Assembly: GCA_963676235.1 (NCBI GenBank)
Contig: OY781044.1
Span: forward strand, 248,001 to 312,000
Reading direction: 5' to 3'
Source: JALNYB01 sp963676235
Lineage (GTDB): Archaea; Thermoplasmatota; Thermoplasmata; Methanomassiliicoccales; Methanomethylophilaceae
Length of the DNA stretch: 64,000 bases
Part shown: positions 1 to 8,367 of the stretch, piece by piece
Position numbering within the stretch: the stretch's first letter is position 1
Layout of the letters: each line of letters begins with the position of its first letter
Notes under the pieces: generated by a model
Databases searched by the model: none
Told to the model about the DNA's origin: nothing
Seen by the model: the letters and a program-made list of their open reading frames with translations, nothing else
Translations under genes and position numbers: made by a program

Positions 1-863
1 GAGAGATATATGGTATTTTAGGGCCCAATGGTGCCGGAAAGACCACCACGATCAAAATGCTCTCGACCCTTCTTATCCCTACATCAGGAAAGGCCACGAT
101 CCTCGGATTAGACGTAACCGATGAGAAGAACGTCCGTACTCTTCGTAACAGGATCAATGTCGTATCCGGCGGAGAAAGAGGACTTTACTACAGATTATCG
201 GGCAGACAGAATCTTGAATTCTTCGCAGACCTCTATAATATACCGAAAAAGAAACAGAAGAAACTCATCGACGATCTTTTGGAACTGGTAGAGCTCACCG
301 ATGCAGCCGACATCAAAACAGAGAATTATTCAAGAGGAATGAAACAGAGGATCCATATTGCCCATGCATTGATTAACGATCCTGAGATACTCTATCTGGA
401 CGAACCCACGATCGGATTGGATCCCGAGATATCCAAAGAGATCAGATCACTCATAAGAAAATTATCAGACGGCGGAAAGACGATCATACTTACGACCCAT
501 TATATGTTCGAAGCTGAAGAACTATGCAATCATATGATCATAATGTCTAGTGGTAAGATCGTCGGAAAAGGAAACGTCACTGATATCAAAAATTCAATAT
601 CTAACTCGTCTTCTATCCGGGTGGTTACAGAGCGTGAGCCTGTTTTTGCAATCGAATCCATGAGAACGCAGATGAATGTTGATTCGAAGGTGACAAAACT
701 TCTAAACGGAAGATTCGTGACCAAATTCACAATCCCTATCGAATATAACGATCTCTCTGTGTATGAGAACATCTTCCGCCATTACACCATCAAAAATATC
801 GGTATAGAAGAGATAACACTCGAAGACGCGTACCTTGCACTTGTCGGAGATGGCGAAGAATGA
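1..863 (+). CDS. ABC transporter ATP-binding protein, 5' end cut by window edge
   Basis: Nucleotide-binding subunit of an ABC-2 type exporter (DrrA/CcmA-like), acting on the cytoplasmic side of the membrane. The frame is open from base 3, so the N-terminus lies outside the window. Walker A GPNGAGKTT is encoded at bases 21-47, upstream of the first in-window ATG at 57. The signature YSRGMKQR, Walker B LYLDEPTIGLDP and the H-loop TTHYMFEAEE follow in order. The stop codon overlaps the ATG of the next permease gene (ATGA at 860), and a second permease follows, so the three form one exporter operon. The substrate cannot be told from sequence. Confidence 0.93.
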   Translation, partial: EIYGILGPNGAGKTTTIKMLSTLLIPTSGKATILGLDVTDEKNVRTLRNRINVVSGGERGLYYRLSGRQNLEFFADLYNIPKKKQKKLIDDLLELVELTDAADIKTENYSRGMKQRIHIAHALINDPEILYLDEPTIGLDPEISKEIRSLIRKLSDGGKTIILTTHYMFEAEELCNHMIIMSSGKIVGKGNVTDIKNSISNSSSIRVVTEREPVFAIESMRTQMNVDSKVTKLLNGRFVTKFTIPIEYNDLSVYENIFRHYTIKNIGIEEITLEDAYLALVGDGEE

Positions 864-1645
864 GTTTCCAGGCGGTAAAAGCAGGATTCAGACAGCAGGC
901 CATTCAATTCATAACCGACCCTCAGTGGATAATTCCAAGCCTCATATTGCCCTTCCTTTTCACAATGGTCATGCTCTTCATCTACAAGGATGTGACCGGG
1001 CCGATTGTGCTTCAGGCAGTATTAGGGGGAGGAGTGTTAGGTATGTGGGCCAACACATTGTTCGCCTCGAGTTTCACCATAGCTTATGACAGAGTGAACG
1101 GAACATTCGAACCTATGCTGTGCTCCCCTACGCGCATATTCGATATACTTTTGGGAAGATCTTTGTGGAACGCATTCATAGGATTGATGAACGCCATGCT
1201 TATTTTCATCGTCGCAGAACTGATCTTCGACACCGGACTCAGTCTCATGAACCCGATAGGATTCTTTTTTATGCTTGTCCTGACGCTGTTCTCGCTATCA
1301 TCTGTGGGGATGCTCATCTCAACATCGTTCGTATTCACAAGGATGGGTTCTTTCTTCTCATCCATCTTCGAATATCCCATCTATGTGCTCAGCGGCGCCC
1401 TTGTACCGATAACCATGCTTCCGACTTCCCTTCAATACATCTCTTACATCCTGCCTCCGGCATGGGGAATAGATGCTATGAAATACTCTGCGATAGAGGG
1501 CTATGAAAGTATGATGGGCGTTTCTGTCTACGTAGACATACTTGCCATTTTAATCCTATCGGCATTGTTCCTGACGGCCTCATTCCTTGTGATGTCGAAG
1601 GTCGAACGCAGGATCCTGTCTGACGGCAGCGCTACGAGGTACTGA
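860..1645 (+). CDS. ABC-2 type transporter permease
   Basis: Membrane subunit of the exporter whose ATPase ends at 863. The 261-residue protein has about six hydrophobic segments. The conserved ABC-2 C-terminal region is visible as YPIYVLSGALVPITMLP, followed by LQYISYILPPAWGIDAMKY. The start ATG overlaps the stop of the ATPase, and the next permease begins one base after this stop, which indicates translational coupling. Family assignment is firm; the transported compound is unknown. Confidence 0.88.
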   Translation: MSFQAVKAGFRQQAIQFITDPQWIIPSLILPFLFTMVMLFIYKDVTGPIVLQAVLGGGVLGMWANTLFASSFTIAYDRVNGTFEPMLCSPTRIFDILLGRSLWNAFIGLMNAMLIFIVAELIFDTGLSLMNPIGFFFMLVLTLFSLSSVGMLISTSFVFTRMGSFFSSIFEYPIYVLSGALVPITMLPTSLQYISYILPPAWGIDAMKYSAIEGYESMMGVSVYVDILAILILSALFLTASFLVMSKVERRILSDGSATRY

Positions 1646-1646
1646 T

Positions 1647-2447
1647 ATGTCTGAAACAACTACATTACAGGTACTGAAAGCAACTGCAAAGAACTCATTC
1701 ATCAATAAATTCACACTCACTCCGCCGATATATTGGCTGATACAGATACTCGTAGTATCTTTCTTCTCGATGTATTTCTTCGTTATTCTTGCAGATTACA
1801 TCGGAAACCCGGAAGTCACTGTCACTTACGTGGTCATAGGTAATGCTGTACAGAGCGTGGCTATCACCACATTGGCATCCGTATCGCAGGTACCGGGTAC
1901 AGAAAAACACACAGGAACCCTCGGTGGCCTGATACAAACTCCCACTCCTCTGTTCACCATATTCTTGGGAATGTCAACAGTCGGTATCTTCACTGGATTC
2001 TGTTCTATGCTCGTATCTCTCGCGTATGCCGCGTTCGTATTCAATGTGAGTTTTGCAGCCTGTAATTTCCTTTCTGTTGCGATCATAATGATATTTACAT
2101 GTCTGTCGTTAACCGGATTGGGATTGATGGTCGGAAGTATCGGTATCCATCTGAGAACATCTGCGATAATTGCAAACATAGTCTCATACATCGGACTTCT
2201 GATCAGCGGGGTCAATTTCCCGATATCCTACCTTCCGGATTGGGTACAGGTCATTTCCAATTGCATGCCTCTGACATACGCTGTAGAAGCCACACGCAGT
2301 GCAGTGAACGGAGCTTCTCTTGCTGATCTGTGGTTACAGATTGTTATGATGACAGTGCTTGGTATCATATTCGCGATTGTCGCGTGGTATTCATTCAGAT
2401 TCTTCGAGAAGAAATCCCGTATATCGGGAACTTCGGATAACTTCTAA
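1647..2447 (+). CDS. ABC-2 type transporter permease
   Basis: Second membrane subunit of the same exporter, 266 residues with about six hydrophobic segments. The ABC-2 hallmark region reads YIGLLISGVNFPISYLPDW, followed by NCMPLTYAVEATR. It resembles the preceding permease in layout but not closely in sequence, which suggests a heterodimeric channel (inference). It is the last gene of the operon: 37 bases separate its stop from the dCTP deaminase start. Confidence 0.87.
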   Translation: MSETTTLQVLKATAKNSFINKFTLTPPIYWLIQILVVSFFSMYFFVILADYIGNPEVTVTYVVIGNAVQSVAITTLASVSQVPGTEKHTGTLGGLIQTPTPLFTIFLGMSTVGIFTGFCSMLVSLAYAAFVFNVSFAACNFLSVAIIMIFTCLSLTGLGLMVGSIGIHLRTSAIIANIVSYIGLLISGVNFPISYLPDWVQVISNCMPLTYAVEATRSAVNGASLADLWLQIVMMTVLGIIFAIVAWYSFRFFEKKSRISGTSDNF

Positions 2448-2484
2448 AAAACCTTTTAATCAAACATACTGTTTCTTGCATCAC

Positions 2485-2973
2485 ATGAGCATACTTTCAG
2501 ACAAAGATATTCTGGCCGGAATGGCCTCAGGCTACCTTGGCATCAGCGACTACCACGAAAGAGGACTCACTCCCAATGGATATGACCTCAGAGTGGCGGA
2601 AATATCGATCAGAGGAGATACAGAAGTAAAAAAAGAAGGAACGGTTAAGATACCTCCAAGAACCATGTTCTATGTCTCTACAATGGAAAGGGTGAAAATG
2701 CCAACTGATGTCTGCGCACAACTGTGGCTAAGAACCACATGGATAAGAAAAGGTGTGATTTCAGCATTCGGGAAGATCGATGCAGGATTCGAGGGAACAC
2801 TTACACTCGGTTCATACAACGCCACTGATGATGTCATCGAGATACCTATCGGAGAAAGATACTGCCAGATGGTATTCGAGACTCTCACAACAGTCTCCGA
2901 CAAGGATTATGCACAGAGAAGCGGAAACTATCAGGGACAGACGGGCGTAACTCTGAAACCTATCAAAAAGTGA
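2485..2973 (+). CDS. dcd: dCTP deaminase / dUTPase-family protein
   Basis: 162-residue member of the trimeric dUTPase/dCTP deaminase fold, which converts dCTP to dUTP (or hydrolyses dUTP) for dTMP synthesis. The family core is clear: the Arg-containing stretch LWLRTTWIRKGVISAFGK, then DAGFEGTLTLGSYN carrying the catalytic Glu, and a C-terminal RSGNYQGQTGVT substrate lid. An in-frame extension begins at 2359 inside the upstream gene, but the family start MSILSDKDI is at ATG 2485. Deaminase, bifunctional enzyme and dUTPase cannot be separated with confidence by eye. It ends exactly where the convergent trm5 stop begins. Confidence 0.85.
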   Translation: MSILSDKDILAGMASGYLGISDYHERGLTPNGYDLRVAEISIRGDTEVKKEGTVKIPPRTMFYVSTMERVKMPTDVCAQLWLRTTWIRKGVISAFGKIDAGFEGTLTLGSYNATDDVIEIPIGERYCQMVFETLTTVSDKDYAQRSGNYQGQTGVTLKPIKK

Positions 2974-3975
2974 TCAATCCCTTATAATATCCAACACATA
3001 GACGCTCATCGTGGGCGAATATGTCTTCAATTCGGATGTGCGCGCAATATGCATGTCATATCCGAATCCTTTCATTTTAGATACGAGTTCTTTTGCGAAA
3101 TCATCGAAATCTGATCTTTCGATTATCTTATGCAGATGGACCGTAGCTCCTACCTTAGCCTTTTCCAAAGCATATTGAAGGAACTGATCTGCCATCTGCG
3201 GAAGATTCATTATGATGCGATCTGCCTGTGGAAGGTCCTTGACCGCTTCTTTTGCATCTCCGGTGATGATGACAAGATTCCTGATGTGATTCATCTCAAC
3301 ATTCCTTTTTGCAAAATATTCAGCTTCTGGATTAAGATCAATGGAATACATGATCTTCGGATGCGCATGTTTGCATATGACAGTTCCAAATGGTGCTACA
3401 CCTGCGAACATGTCGATTATTATCTCCCCGCACTTCACTTCTGAAGTTATCCTTTCCCTTTCCGTTGCCAATCTTGGATTGAAATATACTTTTGCCGGAT
3501 CCGTCAACATCCTCGTTCCAAATTCTTTATGGATGGTCTCGGATGTCCCTGTTCCCGCTATCTGTTCAAGATCCCTTATCCTGAATTCTCCTTTGACTCC
3601 AGAATCCAGCATCACGGTCCTCAGACTTGGGATGACTGCCATGAGTGCCTTGCCGATCTGCCCCTTGTATGAAAGCAATTCATCTTCTAATTTGATAAGT
3701 GCCACGTCACCGATGACATCATATGAGTTCGGTAATTTTCCCTTTAATTCCGATGGGATCTCAACGAGCTCTCTATAATCGGTTTCCGTGTGTTTTTGAA
3801 CTTCCAATTCTTTGTCGATTATCTCATAATCCTCGAAATGATCGCAAACTACCGGAAGCAGGATATGATCACCATCTGAACGTATTCTGAAATGCAGGTC
3901 CAACAATCCCACTGAGATTAACTTGGATCTGACGGGTTCACCGTCCTTCTTCAGAACACGTATACATCTGACCAT
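2974..3975 (-). CDS. trm5: tRNA (guanine37-N1)-methyltransferase Trm5
   Basis: SAM-dependent enzyme that makes m1G37 in tRNA and so guards the reading frame. The 333-residue protein has an N-terminal substrate-recognition part, then FNPRL (165-169), the SAM-binding loop DMFAGVAPFG (188-197), the acidic SIDLNPEAE and the catalytic motif MNLPQMADQ (256-264). This order is diagnostic of archaeal Trm5/Taw2-type methyltransferases. The NLP motif favours Trm5, but a wyosine-pathway aminocarboxypropyltransferase is a relative that is hard to exclude by eye. It diverges from the nitrogenase-like operon across an 85-base gap. Confidence 0.83.
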   Translation of the reverse strand: MVRCIRVLKKDGEPVRSKLISVGLLDLHFRIRSDGDHILLPVVCDHFEDYEIIDKELEVQKHTETDYRELVEIPSELKGKLPNSYDVIGDVALIKLEDELLSYKGQIGKALMAVIPSLRTVMLDSGVKGEFRIRDLEQIAGTGTSETIHKEFGTRMLTDPAKVYFNPRLATERERITSEVKCGEIIIDMFAGVAPFGTVICKHAHPKIMYSIDLNPEAEYFAKRNVEMNHIRNLVIITGDAKEAVKDLPQADRIIMNLPQMADQFLQYALEKAKVGATVHLHKIIERSDFDDFAKELVSKMKGFGYDMHIARTSELKTYSPTMSVYVLDIIRD

Positions 3976-4024
3976 TGCACTGCCATCAAAGTGTCATATA
4001 TTAAGAATGACCCCTTGCTGAATA

Positions 4025-4060
4025 AACAATATTAATATGAATGGATGATATATCCATTAC
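4025..4060 (+). promoter_or_regulatory. Putative archaeal promoter of the nitrogenase-like operon
   Basis: An AT-rich TATA-like stretch (TATTAATA at about 4029-4036) lies about 25-30 bases upstream of the ATG at 4061. This predicts a very short or absent 5' leader. No obvious Shine-Dalgarno precedes this ATG, in contrast to the second gene. Seen by eye only. Confidence 0.35.
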
Positions 4061-6211
4061 ATGAAGCGGATCGCGATCTATGGAAAAGGTGGTATCGGAA
4101 AATCCACCATTTCTTCAAACCTTACTGCAGCCTTATCTGAAAAAGAAATAAAGGTATTGCAGATCGGATGCGATCCGAAACACGATTCCACCAGACTTCT
4201 AGAAGGAGGGGTGGATTCCCATACGGTTCTAGATTATCTTAAGAATTCCGTTCCCGGAGACAGAAAACTCGGCGATATCATCGGACAGGGTTACAAAGGA
4301 TGTCTTTGCGTCGAAGCAGGAGGGCCGGAACCCGGAATAGGCTGTGCAGGGAGAGGCATCATATCCGCATTCGATCTCCTGCATGAACTCGGATTGGATT
4401 CCATAGATCTTGATGTGATAATATATGATGTCCTCGGAGATGTTGTATGCGGAGGCTTTGCCGTTCCGCTCAGAAATGATTATGCTGACACTGTATATGT
4501 TGTAACTTCCGGAGAATTCATGTCCATCTATGCGGCGAACAACATCCTCAGAGGAACTGCAAACTATAATCCGGACAGGATCGGAGGGATAATATTCAAC
4601 AGTCGCGGGGAAGACGAAGAATTGGAAAGAGTGAAAAGATTCTCAGATGCCGTGGGAATCCCGATAATAGCTAAATTCTCCAGATCGAGAACATTCATGG
4701 AAGCCGAACAGATAGGAAAGACCGTTGTAGAAGCTTTTCCCAAATCCGAACTCCACAAGGCATTCTCTGAACTTTCAGACCATGTGATGAATGGAAAGAA
4801 ATACACAGCTAGATATCTGAACGAACAAGAATTAGAGAAAGTCGTCCTAGGTAAAACCACCACTACAAAGAAACTTATCAAAACAGACATTGGAAAAACC
4901 GTCACACCCGTTCCAAAACAACCATACACCTCAAGAAATGTAGAAAGAAAGGAGGAATTGCACGGATGTGCGTTTGCGGGAGCTGCCACTGTCACTGATT
5001 CCGTAACAGGACTAACGACCGTACTCCACTCTCCTAGGAACTGCGCACAATTCGCATTCCAGATGTCCTCCAATGCCGTTAGACGCTCATATATAATGAA
5101 AGACAAACCGATCAAAGGATTCCTTGAACCTGATATCGAATGCACGGATATGTCTGAATCAACCATGATATTCGGAGGAAACAGCAAACTGGAAGAGACG
5201 TTCGACCGTCTGATAAAAACAGGGAAGAATAATTTTGCCCTGATCACATCGTGTACGTCCGGAATAATCGGTGATGATGCCGAAGGGATCTCCAGAAATA
5301 CTGAATCGAAATACCCAGGTGTCAAGATATTGAATTTGATAGAGGACGGCAATGTCAAAGGCGATTTCATGCAAGGAGTCATCGATGCCAGCATCGGACT
5401 CATGCGCAGTTATTCCGTAAAGGACCTTCCTAAGACAAGAAGTGTGAATATCGTAGGCATAAAAACGATCTCCACAAACTGCATCTCGAACAATTCTAAA
5501 ACTGAAAAACTTCTAGATATGATAGGAATAAAGATCAACTGCAACTGCATCGGAAATACCGATATAGAAAGCATAAAATCCATGACCGCCGCGGATCTGA
5601 ATATATTGATCTCACCGGACAGGTTCGCACTGATGCTTCAAGACTTCATGCAGAACGAATATCAAATGGATTTTACAAAGAATGTCGTTCGTCCAGGACT
5701 CAAAGGCACGGAAATGTGGCTTACGGAGATCGCAGAGTACTTCGGTATAAGAGAAAGAGCCGAACAGACCATGACCGAGATCAAAAACGCATATTCGGAT
5801 CGCCTAGCTCTTATGAAAGACGAACTTATCGGACAATCTGTTTACATTATGAGCCTGCACAAAGACATCGATTGGATACTTGAGACGATCAAAATGGCAG
5901 GTATGAATATCAAAAGAGTAGTTGTCCTCGATCGTTCTGATTATTTCAACGATTACAATACGATTAATGATTATCCTGAGATAGAATTCGTGAAAGATTT
6001 CAACATACCCGAGATGCTGAAGGATATAGAAGAAAAAGAACCTGATCTCCTTCTTACGCAGTCGCATGTAGAACTGAAAAAGAACATCCGCCAATCATAC
6101 ATACCTTTGGTTCCAGACATCGGACCGTACACCGGATTGGATTTTGCCGAATCGTGGATCAGAGCAGATAAAGCTCCAAAAAGAGAAGAATGGAGGAACG
6201 ATGTCATTTAA
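4061..6211 (+). CDS. NifH-NifD fusion: nitrogenase-like reductase component
   Basis: One 716-residue protein joins two normally separate nitrogenase-family subunits. Residues 1 to about 260 are a NifH/BchL/CfbC-type Fe protein: P-loop GKGGIGKST (8-16), and the two [4Fe-4S] ligand cysteines in PGIGCAGRG (Cys95) and YDVLGDVVCGG (Cys130). A linker of about 40 residues follows (261-300), rich in Lys and Thr. Residues 300-716 are a component-1 (NifD/NifE/BchN/CfbD) subunit with Cys303 (HGCAFAGA), Cys328 (HSPRNCAQ) and Cys398 (TSCTSGIIGDD), matching the three P-cluster-type ligand positions. It is 11 bases overlapped with the second component-1 gene. The family performs ATP-driven two-electron reductions of difficult substrates (N2, protochlorophyllide, the F430 precursor, methylthioalkanes); the substrate here is unknown. 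Fusion of H to D is unusual because the Fe protein normally cycles on and off. Confidence 0.88.
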   Translation: MKRIAIYGKGGIGKSTISSNLTAALSEKEIKVLQIGCDPKHDSTRLLEGGVDSHTVLDYLKNSVPGDRKLGDIIGQGYKGCLCVEAGGPEPGIGCAGRGIISAFDLLHELGLDSIDLDVIIYDVLGDVVCGGFAVPLRNDYADTVYVVTSGEFMSIYAANNILRGTANYNPDRIGGIIFNSRGEDEELERVKRFSDAVGIPIIAKFSRSRTFMEAEQIGKTVVEAFPKSELHKAFSELSDHVMNGKKYTARYLNEQELEKVVLGKTTTTKKLIKTDIGKTVTPVPKQPYTSRNVERKEELHGCAFAGAATVTDSVTGLTTVLHSPRNCAQFAFQMSSNAVRRSYIMKDKPIKGFLEPDIECTDMSESTMIFGGNSKLEETFDRLIKTGKNNFALITSCTSGIIGDDAEGISRNTESKYPGVKILNLIEDGNVKGDFMQGVIDASIGLMRSYSVKDLPKTRSVNIVGIKTISTNCISNNSKTEKLLDMIGIKINCNCIGNTDIESIKSMTAADLNILISPDRFALMLQDFMQNEYQMDFTKNVVRPGLKGTEMWLTEIAEYFGIRERAEQTMTEIKNAYSDRLALMKDELIGQSVYIMSLHKDIDWILETIKMAGMNIKRVVVLDRSDYFNDYNTINDYPEIEFVKDFNIPEMLKDIEEKEPDLLLTQSHVELKKNIRQSYIPLVPDIGPYTGLDFAESWIRADKAPKREEWRNDVI

Positions 6212-7481
6212 TTATGAAACCCCCGAAGGGATGATGGGTGCACTTTTGGCACTTGAAGGCATAAAAGACGGATGTACCATAGTACACGGACCCACAGGAT
6301 GCAAATATTGCCCATCCTCATCATCAGAATTCGCATACACTAACAGATCGGATAATGATCCTCAATTCTGCAATCCCTACAGATTCTTCAAAAAATACTA
6401 CTTCGGACAGCCGCGCATCCCATGTACATACCTGCAAGAGGATGATTATATCATGGGCGCTTCAGAAAAACTCACAGATCTTTCCGATATTGTGAAAAAA
6501 GACCAACCGAGTTTCATAGGTATCGTGAACTCGCCCGGAACCTCACTCATAGGCGAGGATGTTGGATCGATAACATCTAAGAATATCCCTATCTTGGGAA
6601 TAGAGACACCAGGATACTCCGAATCTCAGTGTATCGGTTATCAAAGAACGATAATAAGCATATTGAATCTTATAAAACCCGAAAGAATACCAAAAAAGGA
6701 TACTGTAAATATCCTAGGACTATCCATCTCGCACCTTAACTGGGAAGATGACCTTGAAGAAATGACCTCTATGTTAGATATCTGCGGCATATCCGTATGT
6801 CAGAATGTCGGTACAGGCTGGGATACAGCGGGCATCAGAAGATCCGCAGATGCTGAACTTAATGTTATGATGTTCCCCGAATACGGAGATGATACGGCAG
6901 ATTGGTATGAACGGACATACGGCATACCTTACCTGTACTCCGACAGCGGAGCTCCGATCGGTTTCAAAGCTGTTGAGGATTGGATCTCCAGGATCTGCAA
7001 GGCGCTCGACAAAGACCCGGCACCTGCATTGAACAATATCAAAGAAAAAAGGACCCTGACAGCAAAGACACTCTTGGATATGGAAGCACAACACAGACTT
7101 CCAACAGGGAGAACATTCTCTGTAGAGGCAGAAGGGTCCATGGCATATGCGATAACAGAATTCCTGTATTCATACCTGGGAATGATCCCTGTAGCGATCC
7201 ATACCGATTCTGATAGCCTTTGGAACTCCAGAATCCAGAAATTCGTCTCGTCGAAAGGACTGACCGTATCTGATGATGTTTTCAATACCCCTGCAGATGT
7301 GACCATAGGCAGCGGGAATATGATCTCTGCGATGATGATGAGAAAAATGACGCTGGGAGGCGTTGATGTCACACGCCCCTGCAGGAAAATGGTGAAGATC
7401 GAAAAAGAACCTATCATCGGACTTTCGGGAACGATGAGGCTTCTTGACCAGGTATTGAATATACTCTGGCCAAGAAATTGA
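6201..7481 (+). CDS. Nitrogenase component-1-like subunit (NifK/NifD-type)
   Basis: 426-residue partner of the NifH-NifD fusion. The ATG at 6201 is preceded by GGAGG and overlaps the upstream stop by 11 bases, so the pair is translationally coupled. Family signs are IVHGPTGCKYC (Cys34, Cys37), Cys57, RIPCTYLQEDDYIMGASEKL (Cys75), then VNSPGTSLIGED at 110-120. In that last motif the usual third cluster cysteine is replaced by Pro (compare TSCTSGIIGDD in the fusion). A C-terminal region with HTDSDSLW and GSGNMISAMM matches the substrate-domain fold. Together the genes predict a heteromeric component 1 with asymmetric cluster ligation. It is not nitrogenase proper: no nifENB or other nif genes are visible here. 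Confidence 0.8.
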   Translation: MSFNYETPEGMMGALLALEGIKDGCTIVHGPTGCKYCPSSSSEFAYTNRSDNDPQFCNPYRFFKKYYFGQPRIPCTYLQEDDYIMGASEKLTDLSDIVKKDQPSFIGIVNSPGTSLIGEDVGSITSKNIPILGIETPGYSESQCIGYQRTIISILNLIKPERIPKKDTVNILGLSISHLNWEDDLEEMTSMLDICGISVCQNVGTGWDTAGIRRSADAELNVMMFPEYGDDTADWYERTYGIPYLYSDSGAPIGFKAVEDWISRICKALDKDPAPALNNIKEKRTLTAKTLLDMEAQHRLPTGRTFSVEAEGSMAYAITEFLYSYLGMIPVAIHTDSDSLWNSRIQKFVSSKGLTVSDDVFNTPADVTIGSGNMISAMMMRKMTLGGVDVTRPCRKMVKIEKEPIIGLSGTMRLLDQVLNILWPRN

Positions 7482-8279
7482 TCATTCGTCTTCGATTATC
7501 TCTTTCGGTGCACCGGCAAAATCCACCAATGCATAAGCTTCCATGAAATGCATGTTACCTGGAAGAACCACTGTTTGTAACGGTGTTCCCAGATCCATCT
7601 TCAGAAGATCCTGAGGATATCCTGCAAAGATCTTCTCATCTGGAGCTCCCACATGTGTTGCAACACAGATTAGCGTCTTATCTGTGATCAGGCCCTCATT
7701 CCACTTGTTCTCGCCCTCTATGAGCCATTCTATGGCCTGATGTGCCGTCATATAACGTAATTCATCTGCACGAATGTCCAAAAGGATCATCGTGTGAAGC
7801 CCTCTGTCTTTATTCTCCTTGATATGATCGTATGGAGACTTGGGCTGATAATCCATTTCCAAAAACGGCAGTGTAACTGTCCTTCCGAACTTATACGGTT
7901 GCAACCCCAAGGACGTGGGACACGCTCCGAAGATCGATACCCCATGGAATAATCTAACGGGTATTCCGTCCTCTTTTGCCTGGATCCTGAGATCCACATG
8001 AGTCGTAGCGAGCATTGTATCTCCGGCTGTCACGAATCCGACCCTCATCTTCGCCGCATCGCTTAAGATATCCTCGCCTTCTTCGACCTGTGATCTGTAT
8101 ACGACATTGATCTTCTTGTCAAGCATCTTCTCTAGATCCTCTACGCTGGCACCTATAAGAGTTGACGTATAGAATTCTGCATATATCTTATCGCATTCTT
8201 TCAGTGCCTGCAAGGCTTTTACGGTCATTCCGTCTATGCCACTGAGGCCCAATCCAACGAAGACGAGTTCGGATGTCAT
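7482..8279 (-). CDS. dphB: Diphthine synthase (Dph5)
   Basis: SAM-dependent methyltransferase that methylates the modified histidine of elongation factor 2 on the way to diphthamide. It has the tetrapyrrole-methylase fold: the N-terminal VFVGLGLSGIDGMT, then VGFVTAGDTMLATTH, then HGVSIFGACPTSLGLQPYKFG. I chose the start at 8279, where MTSELVF matches the family N-terminus. An upstream in-frame ATG exists at 8282, and the frame extends to 8300. A TATA-like ATTATTTAAT about 27 bases upstream predicts leaderless initiation here. It converges with the nitrogenase-like operon, with adjacent stop codons. Confidence 0.93.
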   Translation of the reverse strand: MTSELVFVGLGLSGIDGMTVKALQALKECDKIYAEFYTSTLIGASVEDLEKMLDKKINVVYRSQVEEGEDILSDAAKMRVGFVTAGDTMLATTHVDLRIQAKEDGIPVRLFHGVSIFGACPTSLGLQPYKFGRTVTLPFLEMDYQPKSPYDHIKENKDRGLHTMILLDIRADELRYMTAHQAIEWLIEGENKWNEGLITDKTLICVATHVGAPDEKIFAGYPQDLLKMDLGTPLQTVVLPGNMHFMEAYALVDFAGAPKEIIEDE

Positions 8280-8331
8280 CATAGGTCGGATTGACATCAT
8301 CGGATTAAATAATTCGGTTCAAAAATAATGA

Positions 8332-8359
8332 ACAGGTCTGAGGAACTCCTCAAACCTGT
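8332..8359 (-). terminator. Hairpin downstream of the ADP-forming acetyl-CoA synthetase gene
   Basis: ACAGGT and TGAGG on the left arm pair with CCTCA and ACCTGT on the right arm around a short loop, just past the stop at 8368. It may act as a terminator or mRNA-end stabiliser. Confidence 0.4.
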
Positions 8360-8367
8360 ATTGAAGT

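Noticed and set aside
4564..5403. 279-codon antisense open frame inside the nitrogenase-like gene
   Set aside because: Serine-rich, no motifs, and fully covered by a gene with intact catalytic motifs on the other strand.
4061..7481. Assignment as CfbC/CfbD (F430 synthesis) or as true nitrogenase
   Set aside because: CfbCD is a NifH plus a single NifD-type subunit, not an H-D fusion with a second subunit; true nitrogenase would need nifENB and cofactor ligands not seen here.
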